From contig UPYK01000005.1 of the NCBI GenBank assembly GCA_900538545.1, positions 56,356 through 120,355 on the forward strand: a stretch of 64,000 nt of DNA, read 5' to 3'. This DNA is from an uncultured Eggerthella sp. (GTDB taxonomy: Bacteria > Actinomycetota > Coriobacteriia > Coriobacteriales > Eggerthellaceae). This document shows, piece by piece, positions 52,458-62,478 of this stretch (the stretch's first letter is position 1; the number at the start of each line of letters is the position of its first letter). The position numbers and the translations under genes are program-made. The notes below the pieces were generated by a model. It was not told the DNA's origin, did no database searches, and saw nothing but the letters and a program-made list of their open reading frames with translations.

Positions 52458-53525
52458 TTAGACCGCGCTCTCCAGTTTCGCTGCACGATCAGCAGCCTGA
52501 AGCGCGGTGATGAGCTCCTGCAAGCCAGCGCCACCCGAGCCGAGCAGCACGCCATTGTAGGTGCCGTTGTACCCGATGCGATGATCGGTCACGCGATCTT
52601 GCGGACCGTTGTAGGTACGGATCTTCTCGCTTCGATCACCCGTGCCGATCTGACTGCGACGTTCGGCACCTTCAGCAGCTTGCTGATCAGCGAGCATCTT
52701 CTCATAGAGACGCGCACGAAGCACGCTCATAGCCGCGATCTTGTTCTGCAGCTGCGACTTCTGATCCTGCGATTGCACCACCAACCCAGTCGGCAGGTGC
52801 GTGATGCGCACTGCTGAGTCGGTCGTGTTGACGCACTGACCGCCCGGGCCACCCGCACGATATACGTCGATGCGCAGATCGTTCTGGTTGATCTCGACCT
52901 CGACCTCATCGGCTTCCGGAAGCACCGCAACGGTTGCCGTAGAGGTATGGATACGCCCTTGGCTTTCGGTCTTCGGAACGCGTTGAACACGATGCACGCC
53001 CGATTCGAACTTCATGATGGAATAGACGCGGTCGCCCAACATCTTGAACGAGATCTCCTTGAAACCGCCCGCCTCAGAAGCGTGCATATCCATGGTCTCG
53101 CACTTCCACCCCTGATCAGAAGCGAAACGCGTGTACATGTTATAAAGATCGCCCGCGAAGATGGCAGCTTCATCGCCGCCAGCACCTGCACGGATCTCGA
53201 CGATGATATCCTTCTCGTCCGCCGGATCGGACGGGATGAGCATGAATTTGATATCCTCTTCAAGCTGAGGCATGCGCGCTTCGATGCTCGCGATCTCTTC
53301 CTGGGCGAACTCCTTCATGTCGGCATCGCCGAGCATTTCCTTGGCAGCCGCCAGATCGTCCATGAGACCGAGGTATTCCTTGGCAGCACGTGCCAACTCA
53401 CCCTGGTTTGCGTAATCCTTGGCAAGTTTGTTGTATTCGCTTTGGTTAGAAACGACCGCCGGATCGCCCATCTTGGCTTCAAGTTCACCATAAGCGGCCA
53501 CGATCTTCTCGAGCTTTTCGCGCAT
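52458..53525 (-). CDS. prfA: Peptide chain release factor 1
   Basis: A 355-residue class 1 release factor reading UAA and UAG. The GGQ loop is in AGGPGGQCVNTTDSAVRI near residue 227, and the coiled N-terminal part and GAGGDEAAIFAGDLY near residue 110 are typical. GCAGAGGA precedes the ATG. It is upstream of prmC. Its own promoter is not obvious: the trxB terminator lies about 15 bases before it, and an extended -10 (TGCTAAGAT near 53606-53614) lies before that hairpin. Confidence 0.96.
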   Translation of the reverse strand: MREKLEKIVAAYGELEAKMGDPAVVSNQSEYNKLAKDYANQGELARAAKEYLGLMDDLAAAKEMLGDADMKEFAQEEIASIEARMPQLEEDIKFMLIPSDPADEKDIIVEIRAGAGGDEAAIFAGDLYNMYTRFASDQGWKCETMDMHASEAGGFKEISFKMLGDRVYSIMKFESGVHRVQRVPKTESQGRIHTSTATVAVLPEADEVEVEINQNDLRIDVYRAGGPGGQCVNTTDSAVRITHLPTGLVVQSQDQKSQLQNKIAAMSVLRARLYEKMLADQQAAEGAERRSQIGTGDRSEKIRTYNGPQDRVTDHRIGYNGTYNGVLLGSGGAGLQELITALQAADRAAKLESAV

Positions 53526-53539
53526 TTCATCCTCTGCTA

Positions 53540-53580
53540 GATCAAAGAAAAAGCAGGCCCATCAGAGGGAGCCTGCTTTC
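53540..53580 (-). terminator. Terminator of trxA-trxB, in front of prfA
   Basis: On the minus strand AAAGCAGGC pairs with GCCTGCTTT around about 12 bases, followed by TTCTTTG. It lies about 40 bases after the trxB stop and just before prfA. Confidence 0.8.
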
Positions 53581-53618
53581 ATTACTCACGTACTGACAAA
53601 TGAAAATCTTAGCACATT

Positions 53619-54611
53619 TTAAGAGGTGATATAGGCGATTGCCGCTTCCGCCGCCAGAGCGCCGTCCGCCGTAGCAGTGACCACCTGGCGCAGCGGTGTG
53701 GTGCGAACATCACCTGCTGCGTACACGCCTGCAAGCGAAGTCTTGCAATCCGAACCAGCCTCCACATAGCCTGTTTTATCGAGCTTCACCACGCCACGAA
53801 GCCATTCGGTCTCTGGTTTCGAACCAACCGCGATGAAGAGCCCCTCGCAGGCAAGCGTGTGCTCTTCGCCCGTCTTCGCGTTGCGCACGGTGACCGCTTC
53901 GATCCTTCCCGCATCGTTCAGGACAACGTTTTGAATCTCGTTGTTCCAGAAGATCTCTGCATTGGGAAGATGCTTGACCTTTTCCGCATAGATGAAGTGC
54001 GCGCGGAAATCCTCACGCCTGTGGATCACATACACCTTGCGGCAAATACGCGAGAGATAGATAGCCTCTGCGCAAGCAGTATCGCCTCCGCCTACGATGG
54101 CTACATCCTTATCGCGATAGAAGTTGCCGTCGCAGGTGGCGCAATAGGAAAGCCCTTTGCCTTCCAGGTTCATGCCTTCAAGTTGTGGGAGCTCGAGCGG
54201 CTTTGCGCCCGTAGCGATGATGACCGCACGCGCATAGAGCACGCCTGCATTGGTGTCGATCCTGAATTTCTCACGTCCTTCACCATGCGACAGGTGCTCG
54301 GCTTGCTCGCTCAAGAATTCAACGCCGAAGCGCTGAGCCTGTTGCTGCATAGCCACCGCGATATCGAAACCGTTCACGCCCCCACCAAAGCCGGGATAGT
54401 TCTCCAGCTCATCGATAGACGTAAGCTGACCGCCAGGAATGAGCTCCTCGAGCACGATGCAGCGAAAGCCTGCGCGCGCCGCATAGAGCGCAGCGGTCAT
54501 GCCAGCAGGGCCGGCACCCACTACCACAATATCGGTGACGCGCGTTTCTTCGTCTTCGTTCGCTTGTGCGTTTGCGTTTGGCTGGTTTTCAGCTTGTGAT
54601 TCCGTTGCCAT
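53619..54611 (-). CDS. trxB: Thioredoxin reductase
   Basis: A 330-residue low-molecular-weight flavoprotein disulfide reductase. FAD-binding VVGAGPAGMTAALYAARAG begins near residue 30, the redox-active pair is CATCDGNF near residue 160, NADPH binding is in IVGGGDTACAEA, and the terminal FAD contact is GVYAAGDVRTTPLRQVVTA. About 25 extra N-terminal residues are Gln/Asn/Glu rich. It starts 10 bases after trxA, so electrons would flow NADPH, TrxB, TrxA. Confidence 0.96.
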   Translation of the reverse strand: MATESQAENQPNANAQANEDEETRVTDIVVVGAGPAGMTAALYAARAGFRCIVLEELIPGGQLTSIDELENYPGFGGGVNGFDIAVAMQQQAQRFGVEFLSEQAEHLSHGEGREKFRIDTNAGVLYARAVIIATGAKPLELPQLEGMNLEGKGLSYCATCDGNFYRDKDVAIVGGGDTACAEAIYLSRICRKVYVIHRREDFRAHFIYAEKVKHLPNAEIFWNNEIQNVVLNDAGRIEAVTVRNAKTGEEHTLACEGLFIAVGSKPETEWLRGVVKLDKTGYVEAGSDCKTSLAGVYAAGDVRTTPLRQVVTATADGALAAEAAIAYITS

Positions 54612-54621
54612 GGCGATTCCT

Positions 54622-54930
54622 TTAAGAAAGCGCGTTTACCAAGACCTGCTTGGGTTGCACACCCACGAACTGCTGCACAGGCTGACCACCCTTGAAGATG
54701 ATGAGGGTTGGTACGCTCATAACGTTATAGTGCTGCGCAAGTTCGATCTCGCGGTCGATATCCACCTTGTACACCGATGCCTTGCCCGCAACTTCTGCAG
54801 CGACTTCATCGAGTACAGGTGCCATCATCTTGCACGGACCGCACCAGGTAGCGAAAAAGTCCACCAAGACCGGCTCGCTCGCGCCCATCACTTTAGTCTG
54901 GAACTGCTCCTCAGTAAGTTGTTCTGCCAT
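54622..54930 (-). CDS. trxA: Thioredoxin
   Basis: A 102-residue thioredoxin with active site WCGPCKM (residues 28-34) and the cis-proline stretch SVPTLIIFKGG. AAGGAGGG precedes the ATG. First gene of the trxA-trxB operon. Confidence 0.97.
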   Translation of the reverse strand: MAEQLTEEQFQTKVMGASEPVLVDFFATWCGPCKMMAPVLDEVAAEVAGKASVYKVDIDREIELAQHYNVMSVPTLIIFKGGQPVQQFVGVQPKQVLVNALS

Positions 54931-55002
54931 GATGATCCCTCCTTGAGATCCGTCTTATGTCGTGACGTTAGTTTTCCGTTGATGTGACCCATTGTAGGGG
55001 CG

Positions 55003-55035
55003 TCAAAAGAGCACCCTCCTTCGAGGATGCTCTTG
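55003..55035 (-). terminator. Terminator of thrS
   Basis: AAGAGCATCCTC pairs with GAGGGTGCTCTT (one G-U) around GAAG on the minus strand and is followed by TTTTGACG. Confidence 0.8.
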
Positions 55036-55123
55036 GTTACAAGCCGTTACTAAACGAACAGGTAAACGCAATCAGATTTTCACAACCCCTGTCGTTCGTC
55101 ATCTTTTGCTCGGCGAGTAACTT

Positions 55124-55152
55124 GGTGTCGAACGACCGGGTAGTTTGTCGTC
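55124..55152 (-). repeat. Conserved-loop element, copy 4, next to the thrS stop codon
   Basis: On the minus strand, directly after the TAA of thrS, GACGACAAACTACCCGGTCG and then TTCGACACC repeat the ilvA/sufB element. Its stem is less perfect here and a separate terminator follows about 90 bases on. A half copy (GTCGTTCGTCATC) lies at about 55090-55103 on the plus strand. Confidence 0.6.
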
Positions 55153-57066
55153 TTAGAGAGAAGCCTCGCGGATGATCTCGAGCAGCTGATCGACTTCCCA
55201 TGTACCCAGATCGCCCTCATGACGCTCACGCACCGAAATAGTGCCTGCTTCAAGCTCCTTGTCGCCCACCACGCACATGTAGGGGATCTTCTCGTTCTGC
55301 GCCTTCGCGATCTTCACGCGCATGGGCTCGTTCTGCTCGTAAACTTCAACGCGGCCGCCGGCTGCCTTGATCTTCTTCGCAATATCCTTGCACGCATCGA
55401 GATGGCGGTCAGCCAAAGGCAACAGCACCACCTGCACCGGAGCGAGCCAGAGCGGCAGCGCACCGCTGTAATGCTCGATGAGGATACCGAAGAAGCGCTC
55501 GATCGAGCCGAAGATAGCGCGATGGAGCATCCAGGGGCGCTCTTCGGTGTTGTCTGCCGTGCGATACGTGAGATCGAAGCGTTCCGGGAAGTTGAAATCG
55601 ACCTGCACGGTCGAGCACTGCCAGGTGCGTCCGATCGCATCCTTCACCTTGATATCGATCTTGGGACCATAGAAGGCACCGTCGCCTTCATTGATCTCGT
55701 AATCGAGATCGTGCTGCTTGCAAGCCTCCACGAGCGAATTGGTAGCATGCTCCCACATCTCATCGGAGCCGATGCTCTTTTCAGGACGCGTCGAGATCTC
55801 GGCCATATACTCGAAGCCGAACGTCGACATGATGTGATCGACCAGATCGAGGATAGCGATGACCTCAGAGACCACCTGATCTTTCGTGCAGAAGACATGA
55901 GCATCGTCCTGCGTGAAACCACGCGCGCGCAACAGCCCGTGCACCGCACCCGAAAGCTCATGGCGGTATACCGTGCCGAACTCGAAGAGGCGCAGCGGCA
56001 GATCGCGATAGGAACGGATCTCGTTACGATAGATGAGCACATGACCGGGGCAGTTCATCGGCTTCACGCCGTATTCGGAAAGGCGCGGGTTCTCTTCGCT
56101 GCCTTCGTTGATGTTGAAGAAGTACATGTTCTCGCCATAGAAATCATAATGGCCCGAAGTCTTCCAAACATCCGATTTATACACATGCGGCGTGATGACC
56201 TCTTCGTAACCGCGCTCATAAAGATCGCGACGCAGCCATTCCTGGAGCAAGCGAATGACGCGTGCGCCCTTGGGCGGATAGAGCGGCAAGCCCACACCCG
56301 CATCCTCATCGAGCATGAAGTAGCCCAGTTCCTTACCCACTTTGCGATGATCGCGCTTCTCCGCTTCCGCAAGATTATGCAAATGCGTAGCGAGCTCCTT
56401 CTTCTTGAAGAACGCCGTGCCGTACAGACGCTGAAGCATCTCACGCTCTGAATCGCCCTTCCAGTAAGCTCCTGCGATCTTCATGAGCTTGAACGCGCCG
56501 ATCTGAGACGTGTTGGCGATGTGCGGACCTGCACACAGGTCAACGAAGTTGCCATGACGATACACGCTAATCTCCGCATCGGGAGCCAAGTCATCAATAT
56601 GCTCGACCTTGAAACGCTGATCCGCGAAGATCTTCTTCGCCTGCTCGCGGCTGACCACTTCGCGCACGAAAGGCTCGTTCGCGGCAATGATCTCTGCCAT
56701 CTTCGCTTCGATCGCTTCGAAATCGTTCTCGGAGATGGAATGCGGCAACTCAAAATCGTAGAAGAAGCCGTCTTCTGTGGCAGGCCCGAAGGCGATGAGC
56801 ACATCAGGATAGAGCGCCTGAACTGCTTCAGCCATGATGTGCGCGGCAGAATGGCGCATGATCTCGAGCGCTTCAGGCGATTTGGTCGTGACGATCTCGA
56901 CCGTTGCACCATCGGTAAGCTCCGTCGAAAGATCGACGAGCGTGCCGTCCACCTTGCCCGCGACCGCATCACGCGCAAGGCCAGCACCGATGCTGGCTGC
57001 CAAGTCATAGACGGTCGCTCCTTCGTCGAGCGTTCTTTTCGAACCATCGGGAAGCGTGATTTCCAT
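55153..57066 (-). CDS. thrS: Threonyl-tRNA synthetase
   Basis: A 637-residue class II synthetase. The order is TGS domain (residues 1-60, MEITLPDGSKRTL), editing domain with HSAAHIMAEAV near residue 72, catalytic core with MNCPGHVLIYR near residue 330 and RARGFTQDDAHVFC near residue 375, and the anticodon-binding domain (LPLWLAPVQVVLLP). AAAGGA precedes the ATG by 7 bases. No T-box was seen upstream. It lies 83 bases downstream of a zinc-ribbon membrane protein. Confidence 0.97.
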   Translation of the reverse strand: MEITLPDGSKRTLDEGATVYDLAASIGAGLARDAVAGKVDGTLVDLSTELTDGATVEIVTTKSPEALEIMRHSAAHIMAEAVQALYPDVLIAFGPATEDGFFYDFELPHSISENDFEAIEAKMAEIIAANEPFVREVVSREQAKKIFADQRFKVEHIDDLAPDAEISVYRHGNFVDLCAGPHIANTSQIGAFKLMKIAGAYWKGDSEREMLQRLYGTAFFKKKELATHLHNLAEAEKRDHRKVGKELGYFMLDEDAGVGLPLYPPKGARVIRLLQEWLRRDLYERGYEEVITPHVYKSDVWKTSGHYDFYGENMYFFNINEGSEENPRLSEYGVKPMNCPGHVLIYRNEIRSYRDLPLRLFEFGTVYRHELSGAVHGLLRARGFTQDDAHVFCTKDQVVSEVIAILDLVDHIMSTFGFEYMAEISTRPEKSIGSDEMWEHATNSLVEACKQHDLDYEINEGDGAFYGPKIDIKVKDAIGRTWQCSTVQVDFNFPERFDLTYRTADNTEERPWMLHRAIFGSIERFFGILIEHYSGALPLWLAPVQVVLLPLADRHLDACKDIAKKIKAAGGRVEVYEQNEPMRVKIAKAQNEKIPYMCVVGDKELEAGTISVRERHEGDLGTWEVDQLLEIIREASL

Positions 57067-57149
57067 ATCAACATCCTTTCAGGTGCCGGATGCATACCAA
57101 GCATCTGCACCAACTTGAATTGAACAACGAGGTTGGAAGGTATGAGGCG

Positions 57150-57650
57150 CTAATTGACGCGCGGACGCTGACCTGTCGTGTCAGCAGACGTGCGGCGCTC
57201 GCGCGTGCGAACTGCGCCGGTGCCCTGTGGGTCGCGCGGGGCGCTACTGTGGATGGTGGTCGTGCAATACGGGCAGATCGACCATTCAGGATTGAGCGCG
57301 TGGTGGCACGTGGGGCAAAGGTTCTTCAAGCGCTGGTGGCAATTGGGGCAGAGCACGTAATCATTCTCGACTGGATAGCCACAGTGAGCACACGTGCCAT
57401 ACTGCATGAGCTGACGGCGCTTGAGCGCCACGTCAAGATCCTGCTCATCGCGATCCTCGATCGTGAGCGGCGGACGAGCAACGCAATAAGCGATGAAACC
57501 GATGAGCGGAATAAGTGAGATGACCGCCCAAACTGGCCAGTTCGTTCCGCGATTTCGTGCGTCCTTGATCACATAGACGATGGAAAGAATATAGAGAATA
57601 CCAACGACCACACCAGCGATCGTAACAACCGTTTGAATAGTTGAGCTCAC
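57150..57650 (-). CDS. PLDc_N-like membrane protein with double zinc ribbon
   Basis: A 166-residue protein. Two transmembrane helices (about residues 7-28 and 38-58, with the NWPVWAVISLIPLIGFIAY of PLDc_N-type anchors) are followed by two zinc ribbons: CAHCGYPVENDYVLCPNC (near 87-104) and CPTCHHALNPEWSICPYC. A basic Arg/Thr tail ends the protein. The function is unknown; such ribbons often mediate protein contacts. It lies between valS and thrS on the same strand. Confidence 0.75.
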   Translation of the reverse strand: MSSTIQTVVTIAGVVVGILYILSIVYVIKDARNRGTNWPVWAVISLIPLIGFIAYCVARPPLTIEDRDEQDLDVALKRRQLMQYGTCAHCGYPVENDYVLCPNCHQRLKNLCPTCHHALNPEWSICPYCTTTIHSSAPRDPQGTGAVRTRERRTSADTTGQRPRVN

Positions 57651-57683
57651 GTGAAAACAACTCCCTTGTGCGATATACGAAAG

Positions 57684-60347
57684 CTACATCTCCGCTAATT
57701 GTACGCGAAGTTTCTCAAGTCGGTCGGTGATGTCGGCAAGCTTCGCAGAATCCTTATCGATGATCTCTTGGGCAGCCTTGGCCAAAAAGCCCGGATTGGA
57801 GAGCTTCTTCTGGAACTTCGCTTGATCCTTCTCGAGCGTTGCGATCTCCTTTTCAAGACGCTTGCGCTCCACCTCGAAATCGACCAACCCTGCAAGGAGC
57901 ACATACACTTCGGTCTCCCCTGCGATCGTGACCGCAGACTCCTGGGGTTTCTCACAACCGATACCCAGCTCTTTCACCGTGATGAGCGCAAGGGCCTCGA
58001 TGAGCGCTTGCTGGTCAGCGAAGAGCGCACGTGCCTCTTCGTTTTCAGCTGAAACAACTACCTCGAGCTGCACCTTAGGGGAAAGTCCATAGCGCGAACG
58101 CGTGGAACGAACACCCGAGACCGCGCTCATGACCATCTCGATCGCCCGCTCTGCTTCAGGGTCGATATAGCTTGCGAGCGCTTGCGCATCAGGCCAGGAA
58201 GCCATCATGAGATACTCGGTTTCCTTCTCGCCGGGAAGCTCCTGATAGATCTGCTCGGTGACGAACGGCATGATGGGATGGAGCAGGCGCAAGGCCGTGT
58301 CCAGCACGAAGATGAGATTGCGTTGGCACACGAGCGCATCCTCGCCACCTGCTTGAAGGCGCGCTTTAGAAAGCTCGATGTACCAATCGCAGAATTCATT
58401 CCAGAAGAACGCGTAGAGTTCGCGGGTGATCGCCCCGAAATCGTAGGTTTCATACGCTTCATCGAGCTTGGCAACGAGCGCTGCCAAACGTGAGAACATC
58501 CACCTATCGGCAAGCGTTGCCGGCTGCGGTTCACCTGGCGTGAAGCCTTCCAAGTTCATCATGACGAAGCGCGCAGCGTTGCGGATCTTGTTAGCGAAAT
58601 TGCGGCTCGCGATGATGCTGTCTTCGTTGAACTTCATGGCTTGCGAACCGGTGACCTGCGTGAGCAAACCGAAGCGCATGCCATCGGCACCATAGGTCTC
58701 CATGAGCACCATGGGGTCGACGCCATTCCCGCGACTCTTCGACATGGGCTTGCCATCGGCGCCCATGACCGTGGGATGGATGATCACATCTTCGAAGGGA
58801 ATCTCATCGCAGCAGTATTCGGATGCCATGATCATGCGGGCGACCCAAAGGCCCATGATGTCGCGTGCGGTAGAGAGCAGCTGCGTAGGATAGTATTTCT
58901 GCAGATCAGGCGCATTCATACCATCAATACCCCACCCTTGCGTAGCGAAGGGCCAGAGCTGCGAGGAGAACCAGGTATCGAGCACGTCTTCATCTTGGCG
59001 AACGGGCGCACCACAGACTGGACACACCTCAACCTCGTCGACGCACGCGTCTTCCCACCCGCAGGCATCGCAGTAATACATGGGGATACGATGACCCCAC
59101 CACAGCTGACGCGAGATGCACCAATCCTTCAGATTGTCGAGCCAATCGAGATAGACCTGCGCCCAGCGTGCAGGATAGAATTGCACGTTGCCCTCTTCGA
59201 CGACCTTCCTGGCCGGCTCCTTCAGGCGATCGACCGCGACGAACCACTGCTCGGAAAGCCAAGGCTCGAGCGTTGTGTGACAACGGTAGCAATGCATGAC
59301 CGAATGGGTATGATCTTCGATCTTGTCGAGCAAGCCGAGCTCTTCGAATTCAGCGACCACCGCTTTGCGCGCTTCATCGCGCGTCATGCCGGAGAATTTA
59401 CCGAAGCCATCGACCACGACCGCGTGTTCATCGAAGATGTTGATCTGCTCGAGATCGTTGCGCTGGCCTATGGCATAGTCATTCGGATCGTGAGCAGGCG
59501 TTACCTTCACGCAACCGGTACCGAATTCTTTATCCACCACGAAATCGGCAACGATCGGGATCTCGCGGTCAACGATGGGAAGCATGACCGTCTTGCCCAC
59601 CAGGTTCTTATAGCGCTCATCTTGCGGGCTGACCGCGATGCCCGTATCGCCGAGCATGGTCTCAGGGCGCGTGGTGGCCACGACCAGGTACTCCATGCCA
59701 TCAACGGGCTCCGTGAGCGGATAGCGCAGATGCCACAGGTGGCTGGCCTCTTCCTCGTATTCTGCCTCGTCGTCGGCGATAGCTGTGGTGCAATGGGGGC
59801 ACCAGTTCACGATGCGCTTGCCGCGGAAGATAAGATCATCGTGATACCAATCGCAGAACACCTTGCGCACCGCGCGTGAGAGCGAAGGCGACATGGTGAA
59901 CTGCTCGTGTTCGTAATCGCACGAACAGCCCATCGCCTTGATCTGATTGATGATGATGCCGCCGTATTCGTCGCGCCACTCCTGGCAGGCTTCGATGAAT
60001 GCTTCGCGGCCGATCTCGTGACGGTCGATGCCCTGTTCGGCCAGATGCTTATCGACCTTTGTCTGGGTAGCGATGCCCGCATGATCGACACCGACGATCC
60101 AACGCGTCTGATACCCCTGCATGCGTGCACGACGAACGCACGCGTCCTGGATGGTGTCGTTCAGAGCATGGCCCATATGCAAAACGCCCGTTACATTCGG
60201 CGGCGGGATGACCACCGTGTACGATTGCGCGCCATTCTTGCCAAATCCTGGCGTACGCTCGAAGAATCCGTGCTCGCTCCACGCGTCGAAGAGCGGCTTT
60301 TCCCATTCGCTGTAGGGCTGTTTGTCTTGCTTTTGTTCCGTTGCCAT
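57684..60347 (-). CDS. valS: Valyl-tRNA synthetase
   Basis: An 887-residue class I synthetase. The HIGH motif is PPPNVTGVLHMGHALND near residue 50 and the KMSKS motif is GKPMSKSRGNG near residue 545. The CP1 editing domain lies between (VVATTRPETMLGDTGIAV), and the C-terminal coiled-coil arm (ERKRLEKEIATLEKDQAKF) is present. AAGGA lies 7 bases before the ATG. It follows clpX after about 105 bases that include a hairpin. Confidence 0.97.
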   Translation of the reverse strand: MATEQKQDKQPYSEWEKPLFDAWSEHGFFERTPGFGKNGAQSYTVVIPPPNVTGVLHMGHALNDTIQDACVRRARMQGYQTRWIVGVDHAGIATQTKVDKHLAEQGIDRHEIGREAFIEACQEWRDEYGGIIINQIKAMGCSCDYEHEQFTMSPSLSRAVRKVFCDWYHDDLIFRGKRIVNWCPHCTTAIADDEAEYEEEASHLWHLRYPLTEPVDGMEYLVVATTRPETMLGDTGIAVSPQDERYKNLVGKTVMLPIVDREIPIVADFVVDKEFGTGCVKVTPAHDPNDYAIGQRNDLEQINIFDEHAVVVDGFGKFSGMTRDEARKAVVAEFEELGLLDKIEDHTHSVMHCYRCHTTLEPWLSEQWFVAVDRLKEPARKVVEEGNVQFYPARWAQVYLDWLDNLKDWCISRQLWWGHRIPMYYCDACGWEDACVDEVEVCPVCGAPVRQDEDVLDTWFSSQLWPFATQGWGIDGMNAPDLQKYYPTQLLSTARDIMGLWVARMIMASEYCCDEIPFEDVIIHPTVMGADGKPMSKSRGNGVDPMVLMETYGADGMRFGLLTQVTGSQAMKFNEDSIIASRNFANKIRNAARFVMMNLEGFTPGEPQPATLADRWMFSRLAALVAKLDEAYETYDFGAITRELYAFFWNEFCDWYIELSKARLQAGGEDALVCQRNLIFVLDTALRLLHPIMPFVTEQIYQELPGEKETEYLMMASWPDAQALASYIDPEAERAIEMVMSAVSGVRSTRSRYGLSPKVQLEVVVSAENEEARALFADQQALIEALALITVKELGIGCEKPQESAVTIAGETEVYVLLAGLVDFEVERKRLEKEIATLEKDQAKFQKKLSNPGFLAKAAQEIIDKDSAKLADITDRLEKLRVQLAEM

Positions 60348-60414
60348 GAATGATCCTTGCGGTCTTATGCGGACTGATCGTCGTTCTTAAGTTCTATTCC
60401 ATCAGCTGCGAGAA

Positions 60415-60445
60415 CGAAAACGCGCATGCGGCACGCACGTTTTCG
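60415..60445 (-). terminator. Terminator-like hairpin after clpX
   Basis: CGAAAACG and CGTTTTCG pair perfectly with further pairing inside; the minus strand continues TTCTC. It lies just after the clpX stop and may be partial, as valS follows. Confidence 0.4.
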
Positions 60446-60452
60446 CAGGTGA

Positions 60453-61796
<1,344 letters not shown>

Positions 61797-61804
61797 GAAA
61801 CGCC

Positions 61805-62446
61805 TTAGTTCTCGGAAGCGTTACGGGACGCAACGACCTGATCGACGATGCCGTAAGCGCAAGCATCCTGCGCGCTCATGAAGTTGTCGCGCTCGGTGTC
61901 TTTATGGATGGTCTCGAGCGACTGACCGGTATGGTCAGCCAAGATCTGGTTCAAGCGGTCGCGACAGTAGAGGATCTCCTTCGCGGCGATCTCGATCTCG
62001 GTCTGCTGGCCTTGCGCACCACCAGAAGGCTGATGGATCATAACGCGCGAGTTAGGAAGCGCATAGCGCTTACCCGGCGCACCACATGCCAAGAGCACGG
62101 CAGCCATGGAAGCAGCCTGGCCCATGCAGATCGTGGAAACATCGCACTTGATGTAGTTCATCGTGTCGTAGATCGCGAGACCCGAAGTGATAACGCCACC
62201 CGGCGAATTGATATAGAGCGAGATGTCCTTATCGGGATCAGCCGATTCAAGGTGCAGAAGCTGCGCAACGACCGTGTTAGCGACCGCATCGTCGATCTGT
62301 TCGCCCAAGAAGATGATGCGTTCGTTGAGCAAACGAGAATAGATGTCGTAGCTGCGTTCGCCGCGGGGCGACTGCTCGATAACATAAGGGATGAGTGCGG
62401 ATTGATTAGGATGTAACAACATACCTGCCTCGCTGTTCTGCTTCAT
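61805..62446 (-). CDS. clpP: ClpP, proteolytic subunit of Clp protease
   Basis: A 213-residue serine protease. Catalytic serine is in GQAASMAAVLL near residue 106, histidine in MIHQPSGG near residue 131, and aspartate near TERDNF in the last third. The N-terminus MKQNSEAGMLLHPNQSALIPYVIEQ is slightly long; an in-frame ATG at 62422 has GAGG 5 bases ahead and may be the true start. It lies between tig and clpX, the standard order. Confidence 0.96.
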   Translation of the reverse strand: MKQNSEAGMLLHPNQSALIPYVIEQSPRGERSYDIYSRLLNERIIFLGEQIDDAVANTVVAQLLHLESADPDKDISLYINSPGGVITSGLAIYDTMNYIKCDVSTICMGQAASMAAVLLACGAPGKRYALPNSRVMIHQPSGGAQGQQTEIEIAAKEILYCRDRLNQILADHTGQSLETIHKDTERDNFMSAQDACAYGIVDQVVASRNASEN

Positions 62447-62478
62447 ATAGATGCGTATTGAATTGTGAGAAGAAGGGG

